From Salvelinus alpinus (lineage: Eukaryota > Chordata > Actinopteri > Salmoniformes > Salmonidae), in assembly GCF_045679555.1 (NCBI RefSeq), contig NC_092120.1:12451805-12515804 (forward strand): a DNA stretch of 64,000 bases. The letters run 5' to 3'. The notes under the pieces are model-generated. The model did no database searches. It worked only from the letters and a program-made list of their open reading frames with translations, and was not told the DNA's origin. Each line of letters begins with the position of its first letter. Position 1 is the stretch's first letter. Position numbers and translations under genes: made by a program. Shown one piece after another: positions 31,859-49,080 of this stretch.

Positions 31859-32672
31859 GCCTGCACAGAAAATAGACAAGTATTATTCAACCAGGAGACA
31901 ATTATATTGTACTGTTTCATTGTGTATCCAAATAAGGAAGTAATAGTGTGTGACTCAATTAAGTTTAAGTTGCGCAAATAAGTTTACTGCGACAGGAACT
32001 ACTGTAGCCTATACACAATGAGTCAGCTTGTCACAAGACCAACCATCAACGGGTATTGAAACTGTTGCGCAAACAAACTGTTGATCAAGAGTCTTTAACG
32101 CTGATCAAATAAATAACTCCATCACTCAGATTCTACAAACACGTTGCATATAGAAAAATGAAAAATGAAAAATTCAATAGGAAGCTTCAGTGTTCAAGAT
32201 TAGGCTATCGGACGTACCGGTGTTGTTAACCCATCTCTACTGCGAAAAAGAAAGCCCAAAAACTGGTCAAATTATATCATTTCATAAAAATTAAGCAAAT
32301 TGTGTCGTTGGGTAGGCTTATTATTTAGTTAAATAAGTATCTCAGTAGGTTTGCCACTAGGCTATCAGTAGAAATCATCTAGTTTATGAAACTGTACAAC
32401 TCATTAATGTTGATGTTGTCCAAGTTACAAAAAAGGTTGGAATGAAAAGAGGAATTCGACAATTTCACAGAAGGAAGAAAACATAAATACATGAATGGTT
32501 ATAAGCAAATAATGTTGCACTGACATATTAAAAACGAAAGTAAAACGAATGCTTTATGAAAATGCTTAAATAAGGTCAAGTTAAAACAACATTCCTAATT
32601 AAACGAGTCTAGCTAATTACATTATGAACTTGAAATAGCCTATCTGGCTCTGAAAACGGAGAAACGTTTTAC

Positions 32673-32730
32673 CTTGTAAAACTCGGTTGCACCTGATGAT
32701 GACTTCAGAGGGAGCAAGGCGCGTCAATTG
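32673..32730 (-). other. ctss: ctss noncoding first exon (predicted)
   Basis: On the - strand TTTTACAAG|GTAAAACG gives a consensus donor at 32672-32671, with acceptor TGCAG at the 31860 exon. The 5' limit is set only by the TATA-like AATAAATAT about 30 bases upstream. The matching arrangement in ctsk supports it. Confidence 0.5.
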
Positions 32731-32758
32731 ATTTCAGTGGGATCTGTTTTCTTGCTTG

Positions 32759-32795
32759 ATATTTATTTGTGAAAGTCATGTGGTAGAACTTCCTC
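32759..32795 (-). promoter_or_regulatory. Predicted ctss core promoter
   Basis: In the direction of ctss transcription: GAGGAAGT (PU.1/ETS-type, 32795-32788), TCATGTG on the + strand (M-box/E-box, 32776-32782), then TATA-like AATAAATAT (32767-32759), about 30 bases before exon 1. PU.1 and MITF/TFE factors are known regulators of myeloid and lysosomal genes. The match is by eye. Confidence 0.4.
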
Positions 32796-33012
32796 ATTGA
32801 CCATTTCTTTTGTGTCATCTATAAATGTCTATGTTGACCATGCTAAAATACTATTTCTCATTGCATTTAAAAACAATGCTATAGACCCCTTAATTAGAAT
32901 GTATATGACTTCTATGAAGGATAGGGGGAAAATATAAAAATATATAGGCAGATATCATACTGACTAGTAGCCAGCCCACTGGTCTTAAATATTTGTTAAA
33001 ATATATAAACAA

Positions 33013-33125
33013 TTAGGGTTAAGTGACTTGCTTGAGGGCACATCTACAGATGTTTCACCTAGTTGGCTTAGGGATTCAAACCAGCAACCTTTTGGTTACT
33101 GGCCCATTGCTCTTAACAGTCTGCC
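33013..33125 (-). mobile_element. tRNA-derived SINE fragment
   Basis: On the - strand GTTAAGAGCAATGGGCCAGTAACC AAAAGG and GGTTTGAATCCC form a tRNA-like head, followed by CTAGGTGAAACATCTG and TGTGCCCTCAAGCAAG, a common salmonid SINE arrangement. It lies between ctss and ctsk. Confidence 0.65.
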
Positions 33126-33623
33126 AATCTCTTTTTTAAACATTGCAATCAGTGTATTTATAAACATTACATTTAATCAACGCTACATTAACTATTCAGG
33201 AGCTTTCATCTGATTTTAAGACTAGATCACAGGAAGTCTGTTGTTTGAGGGGGCGAGTCTGAGGCAGGAAGAGGTGTTACTGGTATGAAACTGGTATGTG
33301 ACATTTTCACCTGTTTATTGTCATTGTCTCTATCTCAAGACCTCAAGAAGGCTTCTAATCTATACTGTATTCATCATCATCAGATTTCACAGTCAACACA
33401 AATACATGTATGATTATTTCATATTGTTGTGTATGTATACATACAGCACTGCAAAAGGGTACACTGAGTGGTATTTGATTTGAGATACTTAATATAGCTA
33501 AAAACCTCAGGAACCTTAATCTTCCTTTTTCAGTTTGTCTTTCTTTCTTTCTTTCTTTCACTTCTCTTCCCTTCAATGGGGGAATTTACAGGCACACACA
33601 CTCACATTTCAAATGAATCAACT

Positions 33624-33629
33624 TTTATT
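33624..33629 (-). terminator. ctsk poly(A) signal
   Basis: AATAAA on the - strand (GGAATAAAAGTTG) is followed by GTGAGTGTGTGTGCC, a GT-rich downstream element. This gives a 3'UTR of about 500 bases after the ctsk stop. Confidence 0.7.
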
Positions 33630-34112
33630 CCATTTAATAGAAAACAATGTTACAATTCAATCATCAGAATTTGGTGTAAAAGTGCTGAACAATAAAATAA
33701 AAGTCAACATCATCAAAAAACCCACCAGGAGCAATCTTGATCAACATACACTTACATTTACTAAGTTTAAGCCATTTTTGTATTGACAGGAAAGTGAGAC
33801 AAAACTCCCATTGCACAGCAATGTTACCTGACCTGACACACTGAATACAACCTATGTAAATGCTGTGCACTACACACATTCCTCATCACAATCACAGTTG
33901 TTCCACTGTAGATCAGACTACAATTGAGTCTGGCAGTTTGAAGATATAACACTAAGACTTGAGTAGGTTGCAAAAAAACTCTGGGATACCCAAACCTCCA
34001 GACTATATGAATGTGCTATTCCAGAAAGATAGTGTTATTTTCTGTATTGGGTGTAGTCATTGATATGTGGTTTGGCTTCCCTGCCTCTATGGTGCCCTCT
34101 GCCGCTTGGTGT

Positions 34113-39617
<5,505 letters not shown>

Positions 39618-39744
39618 TCTGGGAAAAGACAAAAGGGCTGCTTTAGTCATTGATGTATAATACATATTACATTGATAAAGAAAATTAGATCATTGCATTA
39701 TATTTCTACATTTACATATTGCGGCAGCACCTAAGAGTCTAGAC

Positions 39745-41446
39745 CAGGGGTTCTTAAACTTTTTCAGCCTGGGACCCAAATGAGAAATTCTGTGTTTTCC
39801 TGGTACCCAAGCTTAGGAAAATATGCAACTATACATAAATATTGGTACATTTCATTGCAATTATGCCTAAAACAAACGCAATATAGACAAAAACAAATAA
39901 CAATGGAATTAAATATCCATATAAATATATATTGATGTTTATTTTCCTCCATTAAAAACACTCTTACATATCTGTCTAGGTTGGAACTGTTGCTGCTAAA
40001 ATACAATAAATAATTTGAATTCTAACTGGAATAAACTGATTGATCACATCACAGATGAATAACAGAACACACACACAGGCTCAGTTTTTGAGAGTGCAAC
40101 CCTAAGCAACAGTACAGATGAAAAATGATCAGGCCTACTGTACATCTTACTGTAGAAATCATTGTTGAAAGAAAGTCTGGATTGGAACTGTTGCTGTTAA
40201 AATACAATAAATATTTTTTATTCTCAACTGGAATAAACTGATTGATCACATCACACAGATGTAGACCAGAAAACACACACACACACACAGTCCTAATGAG
40301 AGCATGTCTTGACAGTGTAACACTGAGGTCATGCTCAGCCTTGAAACTGTTTCTGTACTTGATTTTTAAGTATGTCACAGTTGAGGACCCTGACTCGCAT
40401 AGGTATGTGGTGCCAAACTGGACCAGAACATCTACTGCTTTCTCAGTCAGGCAGGAGACTGCTTCCTGTTGTAGATGAACAACCCAGAACTGTGAGTGTG
40501 TTTGCCTCAAAAAGCATCTCGTTTCAATCCGTTTATTCCAGTTAAGAATACAAATTATTATTGTATTTTAACAGCAACAGTTCCAACCTAGACTAGTTTC
40601 CAACAATAATTTCTACAGTAAGATGTACAGTAGGCCTGATAATTTTTCATCTTCATCTGTACTGTTACTAGGGTTGCACTATCAGTAGCTAGCTTGCTTT
40701 GGTGAATGTTAGCTATTAGCTGTGTACAAGTCCAGGGGATTGTTTGAAAGAGAAATTCACATCTACTACTATGAGAGTTAGTTAGTACTCCCTTATGTCT
40801 GCTTATCATCACCTGTTATAAAATGACAACAATGCCATGCTAGCTGACTTACTTTTCCACTGTCGAAGCACTGTTTCCTGAAGCATTCTGCCCTGTTCTG
40901 AAAGAACTCCCTGGGTTTACCATCATGCTGTGGATGTTTGGTCAGGACGTGTCGTTTTATTAATTTGTTCGTTATGAGAGACTCATTACTAAGCACTTCC
41001 ACACACAAAACACATTGTGGGCGCTCCTCGTTATAAGTTTGTATGAAAGAGAGAGAAACTCATCGCTGTATGTGCGTTTCATGACAACTGAGCTCAGTCA
41101 GAACTTGTTGCTAGCATGACTCCATTCGATGATAGCGGTGAATGATGGCGAGTGGGAATAACAAGACAGTGGCTGACAGCGCATAATCTGCAGCTGAACG
41201 ACAGCGCTGCATCGTGTGTGTCGCGGAGTGATCTTCAAGAAAACTGCAGAAAAAAATACCCAGTGATCTTCAAGAAAACTGCAGAAAAAAATACCCAGTA
41301 CACCGCGAAGCACACGCAGATGCACTTGGCCAAATCAATTCCAGTAATTAATGAAATAATTATAAATTTACTCTGACACGTCGCGATCCACCATTAACAG
41401 GTCAGCGACCCACTTCGGGTCACGACCCATACTTTAAGAAAGGCTG
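39745..41446 (-). mobile_element. hAT DNA transposon, internally decayed
   Basis: Starts CAGGGGTTCTTAAAC and ends TTTAAGAAAGGCTG (inverted CAG...TTCTTAAA ends), with 8-bp target duplications GTCTAGAC (39737-39744) and GTCTAGGC (41447-41454), one mismatch. Inside, the - strand codes for a piece of the BED-type zinc finger of ZBED5/SCAND3-like hAT transposases (SNESLITNKLIKRHVLTKHPQ, then EFFQ, at about 40793-41008). The catalytic domain is gone. It lies in ctsk intron 1. Confidence 0.85.
39970..40620. repeat. Repeated block inside the hAT element
   Basis: TTGGAACTGTTGCTG(C/T)TAAAATACAATAAAT followed by AACTGGAATAAACTGATTGATCAC occurs near 39980 and 40182 in direct orientation and near 40530-40595 inverted. 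This suggests local rearrangement or a secondary insertion. Confidence 0.75.
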
Positions 41447-42160
41447 GTCTAGGCAATACCAAAGATGGACACTAATTACAGTACAAATACAGAAATGGAT
41501 GTTGACTTTCATACTGACAACATAACATACATAAGAGAGCTGAAGTACATTGAGTTTCAATTCATATTTTTCTGGCTCCGCCTCATTATTAAGTGGTAAC
41601 ATAACAAAAGACAGTACCTCTATGTTCTATGGGAAATTCCTCAGATCATTCATAGGGAACTTCATGTTACTGTATAAACCTTTGCTGCACAGTAATAATG
41701 CTAGCAACTAATGGTTTACTCAATGTCTAATATTCCCATTGTTTCATGGTGCTATAAATTAATGTAGGCTATACAGGCTATAAAGGTTTCATAATTAACT
41801 CGATGAACAGTTTCATTTATATGATAACTGTTTGGCTACACCATGACCAAAGTGCATTTGTTGCAAACAGCATATATAGTAAGTACACTTATAATCACAT
41901 CACTGCTCTGCAATGTTTTCGCTATAAAACAAACGAATCCTACTATTTGTCAAAACGCAGTGATTACCAATGTTATTTTTAATTAACTCCTTCGATGTGG
42001 TAAATTGTTTTATGGAAACATAAAATCCCAAGTGAAACTGAAAGTTCTAATGAACATAGTTCTACAAAATGACAGTGTAAAAAATAATGTAGGCATAAAG
42101 GCAACATCAAAAGTTTGCCGATTTAAGAAATAGAAAAAATGGGGAGTTGGCAAATTCTAC

Positions 42161-42220
42161 CTTGGTTGTAGATTTGGAGAGAAGGTGTCGGATGAATTCC
42201 TTTGACCAGTTGTTTCCCTG
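42161..42220 (-). other. ctsk: ctsk noncoding first exon (predicted)
   Basis: Donor AACCAAG|GTAGAATT on the - strand at 42160-42159. The 5' end is placed about 30 bases after the TATA box. It joins the exon at 39618 across an intron holding the hAT element. Confidence 0.6.
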
Positions 42221-42247
42221 CGATGAAGTAGGTCGCTGTGTGAGTAG

Positions 42248-42274
42248 TTATATAGTCTGGAGTTTGAGGAAGTG
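42248..42274 (-). promoter_or_regulatory. ctsk core promoter: TATA box and PU.1-type site
   Basis: TATATAA on the - strand (42254-42248) lies about 30 bases before the predicted exon. GAGGAAGTG (42266-42274, + strand), a PU.1/ETS consensus, is 12 bases upstream of it. PU.1 is a known activator of cathepsin K in osteoclasts. Confidence 0.5.
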
Positions 42275-42279
42275 CGACG

Positions 42280-43232
42280 GGAGCTCGGAGTTTAGGAGGG
42301 GGAAAAGTTTCAGTAAAGGGGAATTACATCTGGAATCGCTCATCTAAAGGAGCCAGCCAGATGATGTCAGGTGTCAGATTTCAGGAGCGTCTCTAACTTC
42401 AAAGTCAATATTTAACATTGCAATAGTCCTTTATTCATTGCAAACATTTATCTCAATCGCATATGTTTATAACAAGCGTATGACGATTATTTGAATTAAA
42501 AGATGTAGGCAAGCAGTATCCTCTTACTGTATATTTAGAAGATTCAGGAGAAAAAAAAAGAAAATTAATGATTGTATATCAAACAACTAAATATGTGTAT
42601 AATATTTCTTATTTCAGAATGAGCCTACGTTGTAAATTACTTAATGGAGTAATGCAAAATAATTCTAGGCATGCTGTAAATCAGAGGTAAAATTGAGGGT
42701 ATGTGGTGAGTGGGGTGGTGTTGTCTGGTGGTGGGGGGGATATGCCATTTGGATAAATTTGGACCTTCACTTTGGATAGCTGAAACAAAGTTGAATTTTT
42801 CCATGTGACTCAAATCATAGTTAAGTATAATACATACGAAAGTTTCAAGGTGGCCTCTCTATATAGAATATTAAATACTGTCTGTGGTAAATCCCAACAA
42901 TTCTATGCTATGGTCCCCCCTTCTGAATATGATCACGATTGCTCTGTTTTTGGAGTGGGTACTTCCCTGTGTTAGTCAACCCCCTATGGTCCTGAGCCAA
43001 TGTGTCAGGACTGTGTATATATGAAGACTGTCTCATGATGTTTAGGTACATGCAGTCAGACATGACTCTACATGCTTAAATCACCCCTTAAAAAAGAATG
43101 CATCTCGTGACATACACTCAACAATGATAACACTAAACTGCATGTTGATTACTCACACTTTTTCATGTAAAATGGGGCCCTATTCAACCCAAACTATTCT
43201 TCCTGTGCTGAATGAGTTCATCTTTGAGTGGA
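42280..43232. other. Noncoding DNA upstream of ctsk
   Basis: No gene or repeat recognised. It may hold further ctsk regulatory sequence. Confidence 0.5.
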
Positions 43233-43237
43233 TTTCC

Positions 43238-45037
43238 TGTCACGACTTCCGCCAAAGTTGGTCCCTCTCCTTGTTCGGGCGGCGTTCGGTGGTCGAAGTC
43301 ACCGACCTTCTAGCCATCGCTGATCCACTTTTCATTTTCCATTGGTTTTGTCTTGTCTTCCATCACACCTGGTTCCAATTCCATCAATTTCCAGTTGTTT
43401 ATTTAACGCTCTGTTCCCCCCCATGTCCTTGTCCGTAATTGTTTCTTGTAGTGCTTGTGCATGGTATGCTGGTATACCGGGTTTTGTTTGACCCATTTAT
43501 TGTATTATTCTGTTGACGGGGGTTTATGGATATTAACTTCTCTAGGATATGTGGGACGCTATCTTCCCACTTGGCCAAAAGCCAGTAAAAATGCAGAGTG
43601 CCAAATTCAAATATATTACTATAAAAATCAAATTTTCATGAAATCACACATGAAAGACACCAAATTAAAGCTACATATGTTGTGAATCCAGCCAACATGT
43701 CTGATTTCAAAAAGGATTTACAGCGAAAGCACACCAAACGATTATGTTCGGTCAGTACATAGCCACAGAAAAGCACAGCCATTTTTCCAGACAAAGAGAG
43801 GAGTAACAAAAAGCAGAAATAGAGATAAAATTAATCACTAACCTTTGATGATCCTCATCAAATGACACTCATAGGACTTCATGTTACACAATACATGTAT
43901 GTTTTGTTCGGTAAAGTTCATATTTGTATCCAAAAATCAGAGTTTAGGCGGGACGCTACTGTCTCATTTGGCAAAAAGCCAGAGAAAATGCAGAGCGCCA
44001 AATTCAAGTGAATTACTATGAAAATTACTATAAAAATCTAACTTTCATTAAATCACACATGAAAGTTACCAAATTAAAGCTACACTGGTTGTGAATCCAG
44101 CCAACATGTCAGAATTCAAATAGGCTTCTCGGCGAAAGCATACGATGCTATTATCTGAGGATAGCACCATTGTAAACAAAGAGAGATAAGCATATTTCAA
44201 CCCTGCAGGCGCGACACAAAACGCATAAATAAAAATATAATTAATGAGCTTCTGTTGTTGGCACTCCAATATGTCCCATAAACATCACAAATGGTCCTTT
44301 TGTTCGATTAATTCCGTCGATATATATCCAAAATGTCCATTTATTTGGCGCGTTTCATCCAGAAAAACACTGGTTCCAACTCGTGAAATATGACTACAAA
44401 ATATCTCAAAAGTTACCTGTAAACTTTGCCAAAACATTTCAAACTACTTTTGTAATACAACTTTAGGTATTTTTTAACGTAAATATTCGATAAAATTGAA
44501 GACGGGATGATCTGTGTTCAATACAGGATTAAAACAAACTGTAGCATGCTTTCTGTTCATGCGCTTCTAACAAACAGGACACTTCGAGTGACTCTCGTTC
44601 AAAATGGCCATACTTCTTCAATACACAAAGGAATAACCTCAACCAATTTCTCTAGACTGTTGCCAGCGGTAGGAACTGCAAGCAAGTCAATTAGAAATCT
44701 GGTTTCCCAATGAAAACTCATTGAAAAGAGAGTGACCTCAAAAAATAAAATTCTGAATGGTTTGTTCTCGGGGTTTCGCCTGCTAAATAAGTTATGTTAT
44801 ACTCACAGACATGATTCAAACAGTTTTAGAAACTTCAGAGTGTTTTCTATCCAAATCTACTAACAATATGCATATCTTATCTTCTGGGGATGAGTAGCTG
44901 GCAGTTGAATTTGGGTATGCTTTTCATCCAAACGTGAAAATGCTGCCCCCTATCCTAAAAGTTAAACGACACCGTTGTAAATCAGTTTTCGCTCTCCTGT
45001 GCCTGACTTCTCTGCCGCCAGTAAGCACCTCACTACA
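43238..45037 (+). mobile_element. Solo gypsy-type LTR, split by an inserted element
   Basis: TGTCACGACTTCC...CACTACA with TG/CA ends and a perfect 5-bp target duplication TTTCC (43233-43237 and 45038-45042). Without the inserted element the LTR is about 367 bp. No internal retroelement sequence remains, so it is a recombination product (solo LTR). It belongs to a different LTR family from the element at 21450. Confidence 0.8.
43533..44965. mobile_element. MITE-like element flanked by TTAA, inside the solo LTR
   Basis: Bounded by TTAA (43533 and 44962), the target type of piggyBac elements. Ends are inverted: TTAACTTCTCTAGGATA on the left and TATCCTAAAAGTTAA on the right. The interior is noncoding and contains a repeated module: GGGACGCTA...CCAAATTCAA recurs at about 43554 and 43951. 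It interrupts the LTR exactly at a TTAA. Confidence 0.65.
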
Positions 45038-45042
45038 TTTCC

Positions 45043-45377
45043 TAATATTTTTGCATCTCAAGAACATGCTTCTTGGTCTTATCCACCAAATCTAGTTACC
45101 ATTTTTGATAAGACATTATCATTATTTCAACATAAAACACTAGATAACAAAATAAAGATGTTTAGTTCTCTCTGTTTCAAAAGTAGAAGTGTAATGTTCA
45201 AGGTCAAGCCATGTGGAGGCTCGAGTATGAGAGTCATTCATGTGCAAGGGAGCTAGCCTGGCACTCGTCAATGACCATTTGTAATCTGTCTGATCTCTGG
45301 CATAGACTGGGGCATCTGGAGCATATGCCCTTGGCCCTCCGGAGCTCACTGGCCAGCAGAATGAGACTTAAGCTCCT
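45043..45377. other. Unassigned DNA
   Basis: Short noncoding stretch between two elements; nothing recognised. Confidence 0.5.
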
Positions 45378-46832
45378 TTAACCTTTCTAGCGCAGGCGTT
45401 CCGCTAGCGGAACCCCTCGACAACATTCCGCTGAAAACGCAGCGCGGGAAATTCAAAAATATTTTTTTGAAATATGTAACTTTCACACATTAACAAGTCC
45501 AATACAGCAAATGAAAGATAAACATCTTGTTAATCTACCCATCGTGTACGATTTCAAAAAGGCTTTACAGCGAAAGCACAACATATGATTATGTTAGTTC
45601 AGAGCCAAGTAAAAAAAACACACAGCCATTTTCCAGCCAAAGATAGGAGTCACAAAAAGCAGAAATATAGATAAAATTAATCACTAACCTTTGATGATCT
45701 TCATCAGATGACACTCATAGGACATCATGTTACACAATACATGTATGTTTTGTTCGATAATGTGCATATTTATATCCAAAAATCTCAGTTTACATTGGCG
45801 CGTTACGTGCAGTAATGTTTTGAAAAACATCCGGTGATCTTGCAGATAGCCACAGAAATCCCAGAAATACTCATAATAAACATCGATAAAAGATACAAGT
45901 GTTATTCACAAAATTAAAGATAGACTTCTCCTTAATGCAACCGCTGTGTCAGATTTCAAAAAAACTTTGCGGAAAAAGCATAATCTGAGTAAGGCACTCA
46001 GAGATCAATCCAGCCAAATCCAGCCAAAGAAATTTCCACCATGTTGGAGTCAACAGAAGTTAGAAATAACATGATAAATATTCACTTACCTTTGATGATC
46101 TTCATCAGAATGCACTCCCAGGAATCCCAGTTCGACAATAAATGACTGATTTGTTCCATAAAATTCCATAAAGTCCATAATTTATGTCCAAATAGCCACT
46201 AGTTGTTAGCGTGTTCAGCCCAGTAATCCATCTTCATGAGCACTAGGTCCAGACAAAAACTCGAAAAGTTCCGTTACAGGTCGTAGAAACATATCAAACG
46301 ATGTATGGAATCAATCTTTAGGATGTTTTTAACATAAATCAACAATAATGTTCCAACCGGAGAATTCCATCGTCTGTAGCAAAGCACTGGAACGAGAGCT
46401 AACTCTGTCGGGAGCACACGTCACGAGCCTGAGACACTCTGCCAGACCACTGACTCATTCAGCTTCCATTCCCCCCTCCTTTATAGCAGAAGCTTGAAAC
46501 AAGTTTCTAAAGACAGTTGACATCTAGTGGAAGCCTTAGGAAGTGCAACTTAACCCCATAGACACTGTGTATTCGGTAGGCCAAGCTTTGAAAAACTACA
46601 AACCTCAGATTTCCCACTTCCTGGTTGGATTTTTCTCAGGTTTTCGCCTGCCATATGAGTTCTGTTATACTCACAGACGTCATTCAAACAGTTTTGGAAA
46701 CTTCAGAGTGTTTTTTATCCAATGCTACTAATAATATGCATATATTCGCATCTGGGACAGAGTAGCAGATAGTTTACTCTGGGCACGCATTTCATGCAAA
46801 AGTGAAAACGCTGCCCCCTATCCCAAACAGGG
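45378..46832. mobile_element. Second TTAA-type MITE-like element, related composite
   Basis: Begins TTAACCTTTCTAGCGCAGG at a TTAA and includes a perfect 16-bp palindrome GTTCCGCTAGCGGAAC (45398-45413). It shares with the 43533 element the block CAGCGAAAGCACA...ACACAATACATGTATG and the 3' block ATACTCACAGAC...AACTTCAGAGTGTTTT...GCTGCCCCCTATCC. The central parts differ. No matching TTAA was seen at its right end. Confidence 0.6.
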
Positions 46833-47222
46833 ATAATGACTCTTTCAGGCACTGTTTGATTGTGCCAGCCACTCTAGATAATGAGACCTGAACTGTCTCC
46901 ATTGATCAACCAGCAGTTCCCCTCTCAGACCGAGAACATGTCATGGTGATGTGGGGATGATTATATGTTGGCGTGTGTGTGTGTACATGCATGTGCATGT
47001 TGGTGTGTTTGTGGAGTGGGGGGCGTTGGTGTTTTACTAGGTCTTTTCTGATTTACCATGTTTATGTGACAGCGTCAATACTTGAATTACCTGGAATTCC
47101 AATGGAGAGTTCATTTTGAACGAAGACCTGCCCAGTTTATATAGAAATTACCTGGCAAACAAATTAGATGTGAGAAATATAGTATTCTTTCTAACAAAGA
47201 TATCTACATATATACACATATA
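46833..47222. other. Unassigned DNA
   Basis: Noncoding; a short TG-rich patch near 46975-47010. No gene recognised. Confidence 0.5.
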
Positions 47223-47456
47223 CAGTACCAGTCACACCTACTCAGTTTGAACACACCTACTCATTCAAGGGTTTCTCTTTCTTTTTACTATTTTCTACAT
47301 TGTAGAATAATAGTGAATACATCAAAACTATGAACTAACACATATGGAATCATGAAGTAACCAAAAAAGTGTTAAACAAATCAAAATATATTTTATATTT
47401 GAGATTCTTCAAAGTAGCCACCCTTTGTCTTGATGACAGCTTTGCACACTCGTGGC
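47223..47456 (+). mobile_element. Tc1-like left-end fragment
   Basis: CAGTACCAGTCACACC, CATTCAAGGGTTTCTC and GATTCTTCAAAGTAGCCACCC match the end of the Tc1-like family seen at 28840-30210. It stops abruptly at GCACACTCGTGGCA, where LINE sequence begins. Confidence 0.8.
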
Positions 47457-48695
47457 AGCCTCTCCAACATTATCCAGGTAGAATCAGGAATTCCTCAGGG
47501 CAGCTGTCTAGGCCACTTACTTTTTTCAACCTTTACTAACGACATGCTACTGGCTTTGAGTAAAGCCAGTGTGTCTATGTATGCAGATTACTCAACACTA
47601 TACACGTCAGCTACTACAGCGACTGAAATGACTGCATTACTTAACAAAGAGCTGCAGTTAGTTTCAGAAAGGGAGGCAAGGAATAAGTTAATCCTAAATA
47701 TTTCTAAAACTAAAAGCATTGTATTTGGGACAAATCATTCACTAAACGCTAAACCTCAACTAAATCTTGCAATGAATAATGTGGAAATTAAACAAGTTGA
47801 GGTGACTAAACTGTGTGGAGTAACCATGGATTGTAAACTGTCATGGTCAAAACATATTGATACAATCAATAGTAGCTAAGATGGGGAGAAGTCTGTCCAT
47901 AATAAAGTGCTGCTCTGCCTTAACAACACTTTCAACAAGGCTGGTCCTACAGGTCCTAGTTTTGTCGCACCTGGACTACTGTTCAGTTGTGTGGTCAGGT
48001 GCCACAAAGAGGGACTTGGGAAAATTGCAATCAGCTCAGAACAGGGCAGCAAGGCTGGCCCTTAGATGTACATAGACAGCTAACATTAATAACTTGGATG
48101 TCAATCTCTCCTGGCTCAAAGTGGAGGAGAGATTGACTTCATCAATACTTGCATATGTGAGAGGTATTGACATGTTGAATGCACCGAGTTGTCTGTTTGA
48201 ACTACTGGCACACAGCTCGGACACCCATGCATACTCCACAAAACACGCCACCAGAGGTCTCTTCACAGTCCACAAGTCCAGAACAGACTATGGGAGGCGC
48301 ACAGTACCACATAGAGCCATGATACATGGAATTCTATTCCACATCAAGTAATTGATGCAAGCAATAGAATCAGATTTTCAAAACAGATAAAAAATACACC
48401 TTATGGAAGAGCGGGGACTGTGAAGAGACACAAACACAGGCACAGACACATGCATACACACACACAATAACATACGCACTATACACACACGTACAGATGG
48501 ATTTTGGGTTGTAGATATGTGGTAATAGAGTAGTGGCCCGAGGGCACACACTTAATGTGTTGTGAAATCTGTTGTGAATGTATTGTAATGTTTAAAATTT
48601 TTATATAACAGCCTTAATTTTGCTGGACCCCAGGAAGAGTACCTGCTGTCAAGGCAGCAGGTAATGGGGATCCATAATAAATACAAATACAAACA
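47457..48695 (+). pseudogene. Truncated non-LTR retrotransposon RT, inactive
   Basis: The 3' half of a CR1/L2/Rex-like RT protein. It has motif B (VESGIPQGSCLGHLLF), a changed catalytic motif (YADY where YADD is required), the thumb region and a C-terminal SHLDYCSVVWSGATKRDLGK block. The frame breaks near 47877 and again near 48073. It ends with GGGGATCCATAATAAATAC, a LINE 3' terminus. Endonuclease and fingers are absent. Confidence 0.88.
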
Positions 48696-48756
48696 GAACT
48701 GAGGAAGGAATTTTTCAGAATTTGAACTTGACTAATCACACAAATGCGAGGTGTCT

Positions 48757-49080
48757 TCAAAAGGGGGCAGGAAATGTCTGGGACAGGGATGTTGTTTCAA
48801 TGTGGAAATTCGTAGGCAAGTTGTCTGCATCTGAGGCTACTAAGCCCATGAAACTGGTCTGCAAGATTCTTGATTTGTTCAGCAAGCTCAGACTCATGTC
48901 AGACAAAACCTTGTGTGCCTCTGCTACTCTATCATAGCTTCTCTTTTGCACAGGTACATGTTCATTTTCTTTTTTGCCTATGTACCTCTTAAGTGTAATT
49001 TGGTCTATTTGTTCATCCCTTGCTGCTGCTCGAATGGACTTCTTCCTTTCTCTCACTTCCTTGGCTGCTCTCTCAAGAAA
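48757..49080 (-). pseudogene. Possible pogo-type (psq helix-turn-helix) transposase remnant
   Basis: A 99-codon - strand frame contains RERKKSIRAAARDEQIDQIT then LKRYI, which resembles the psq DNA-binding helix of pogo/Tigger transposases. Nothing catalytic follows. Weak, by pattern only. Confidence 0.35.
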
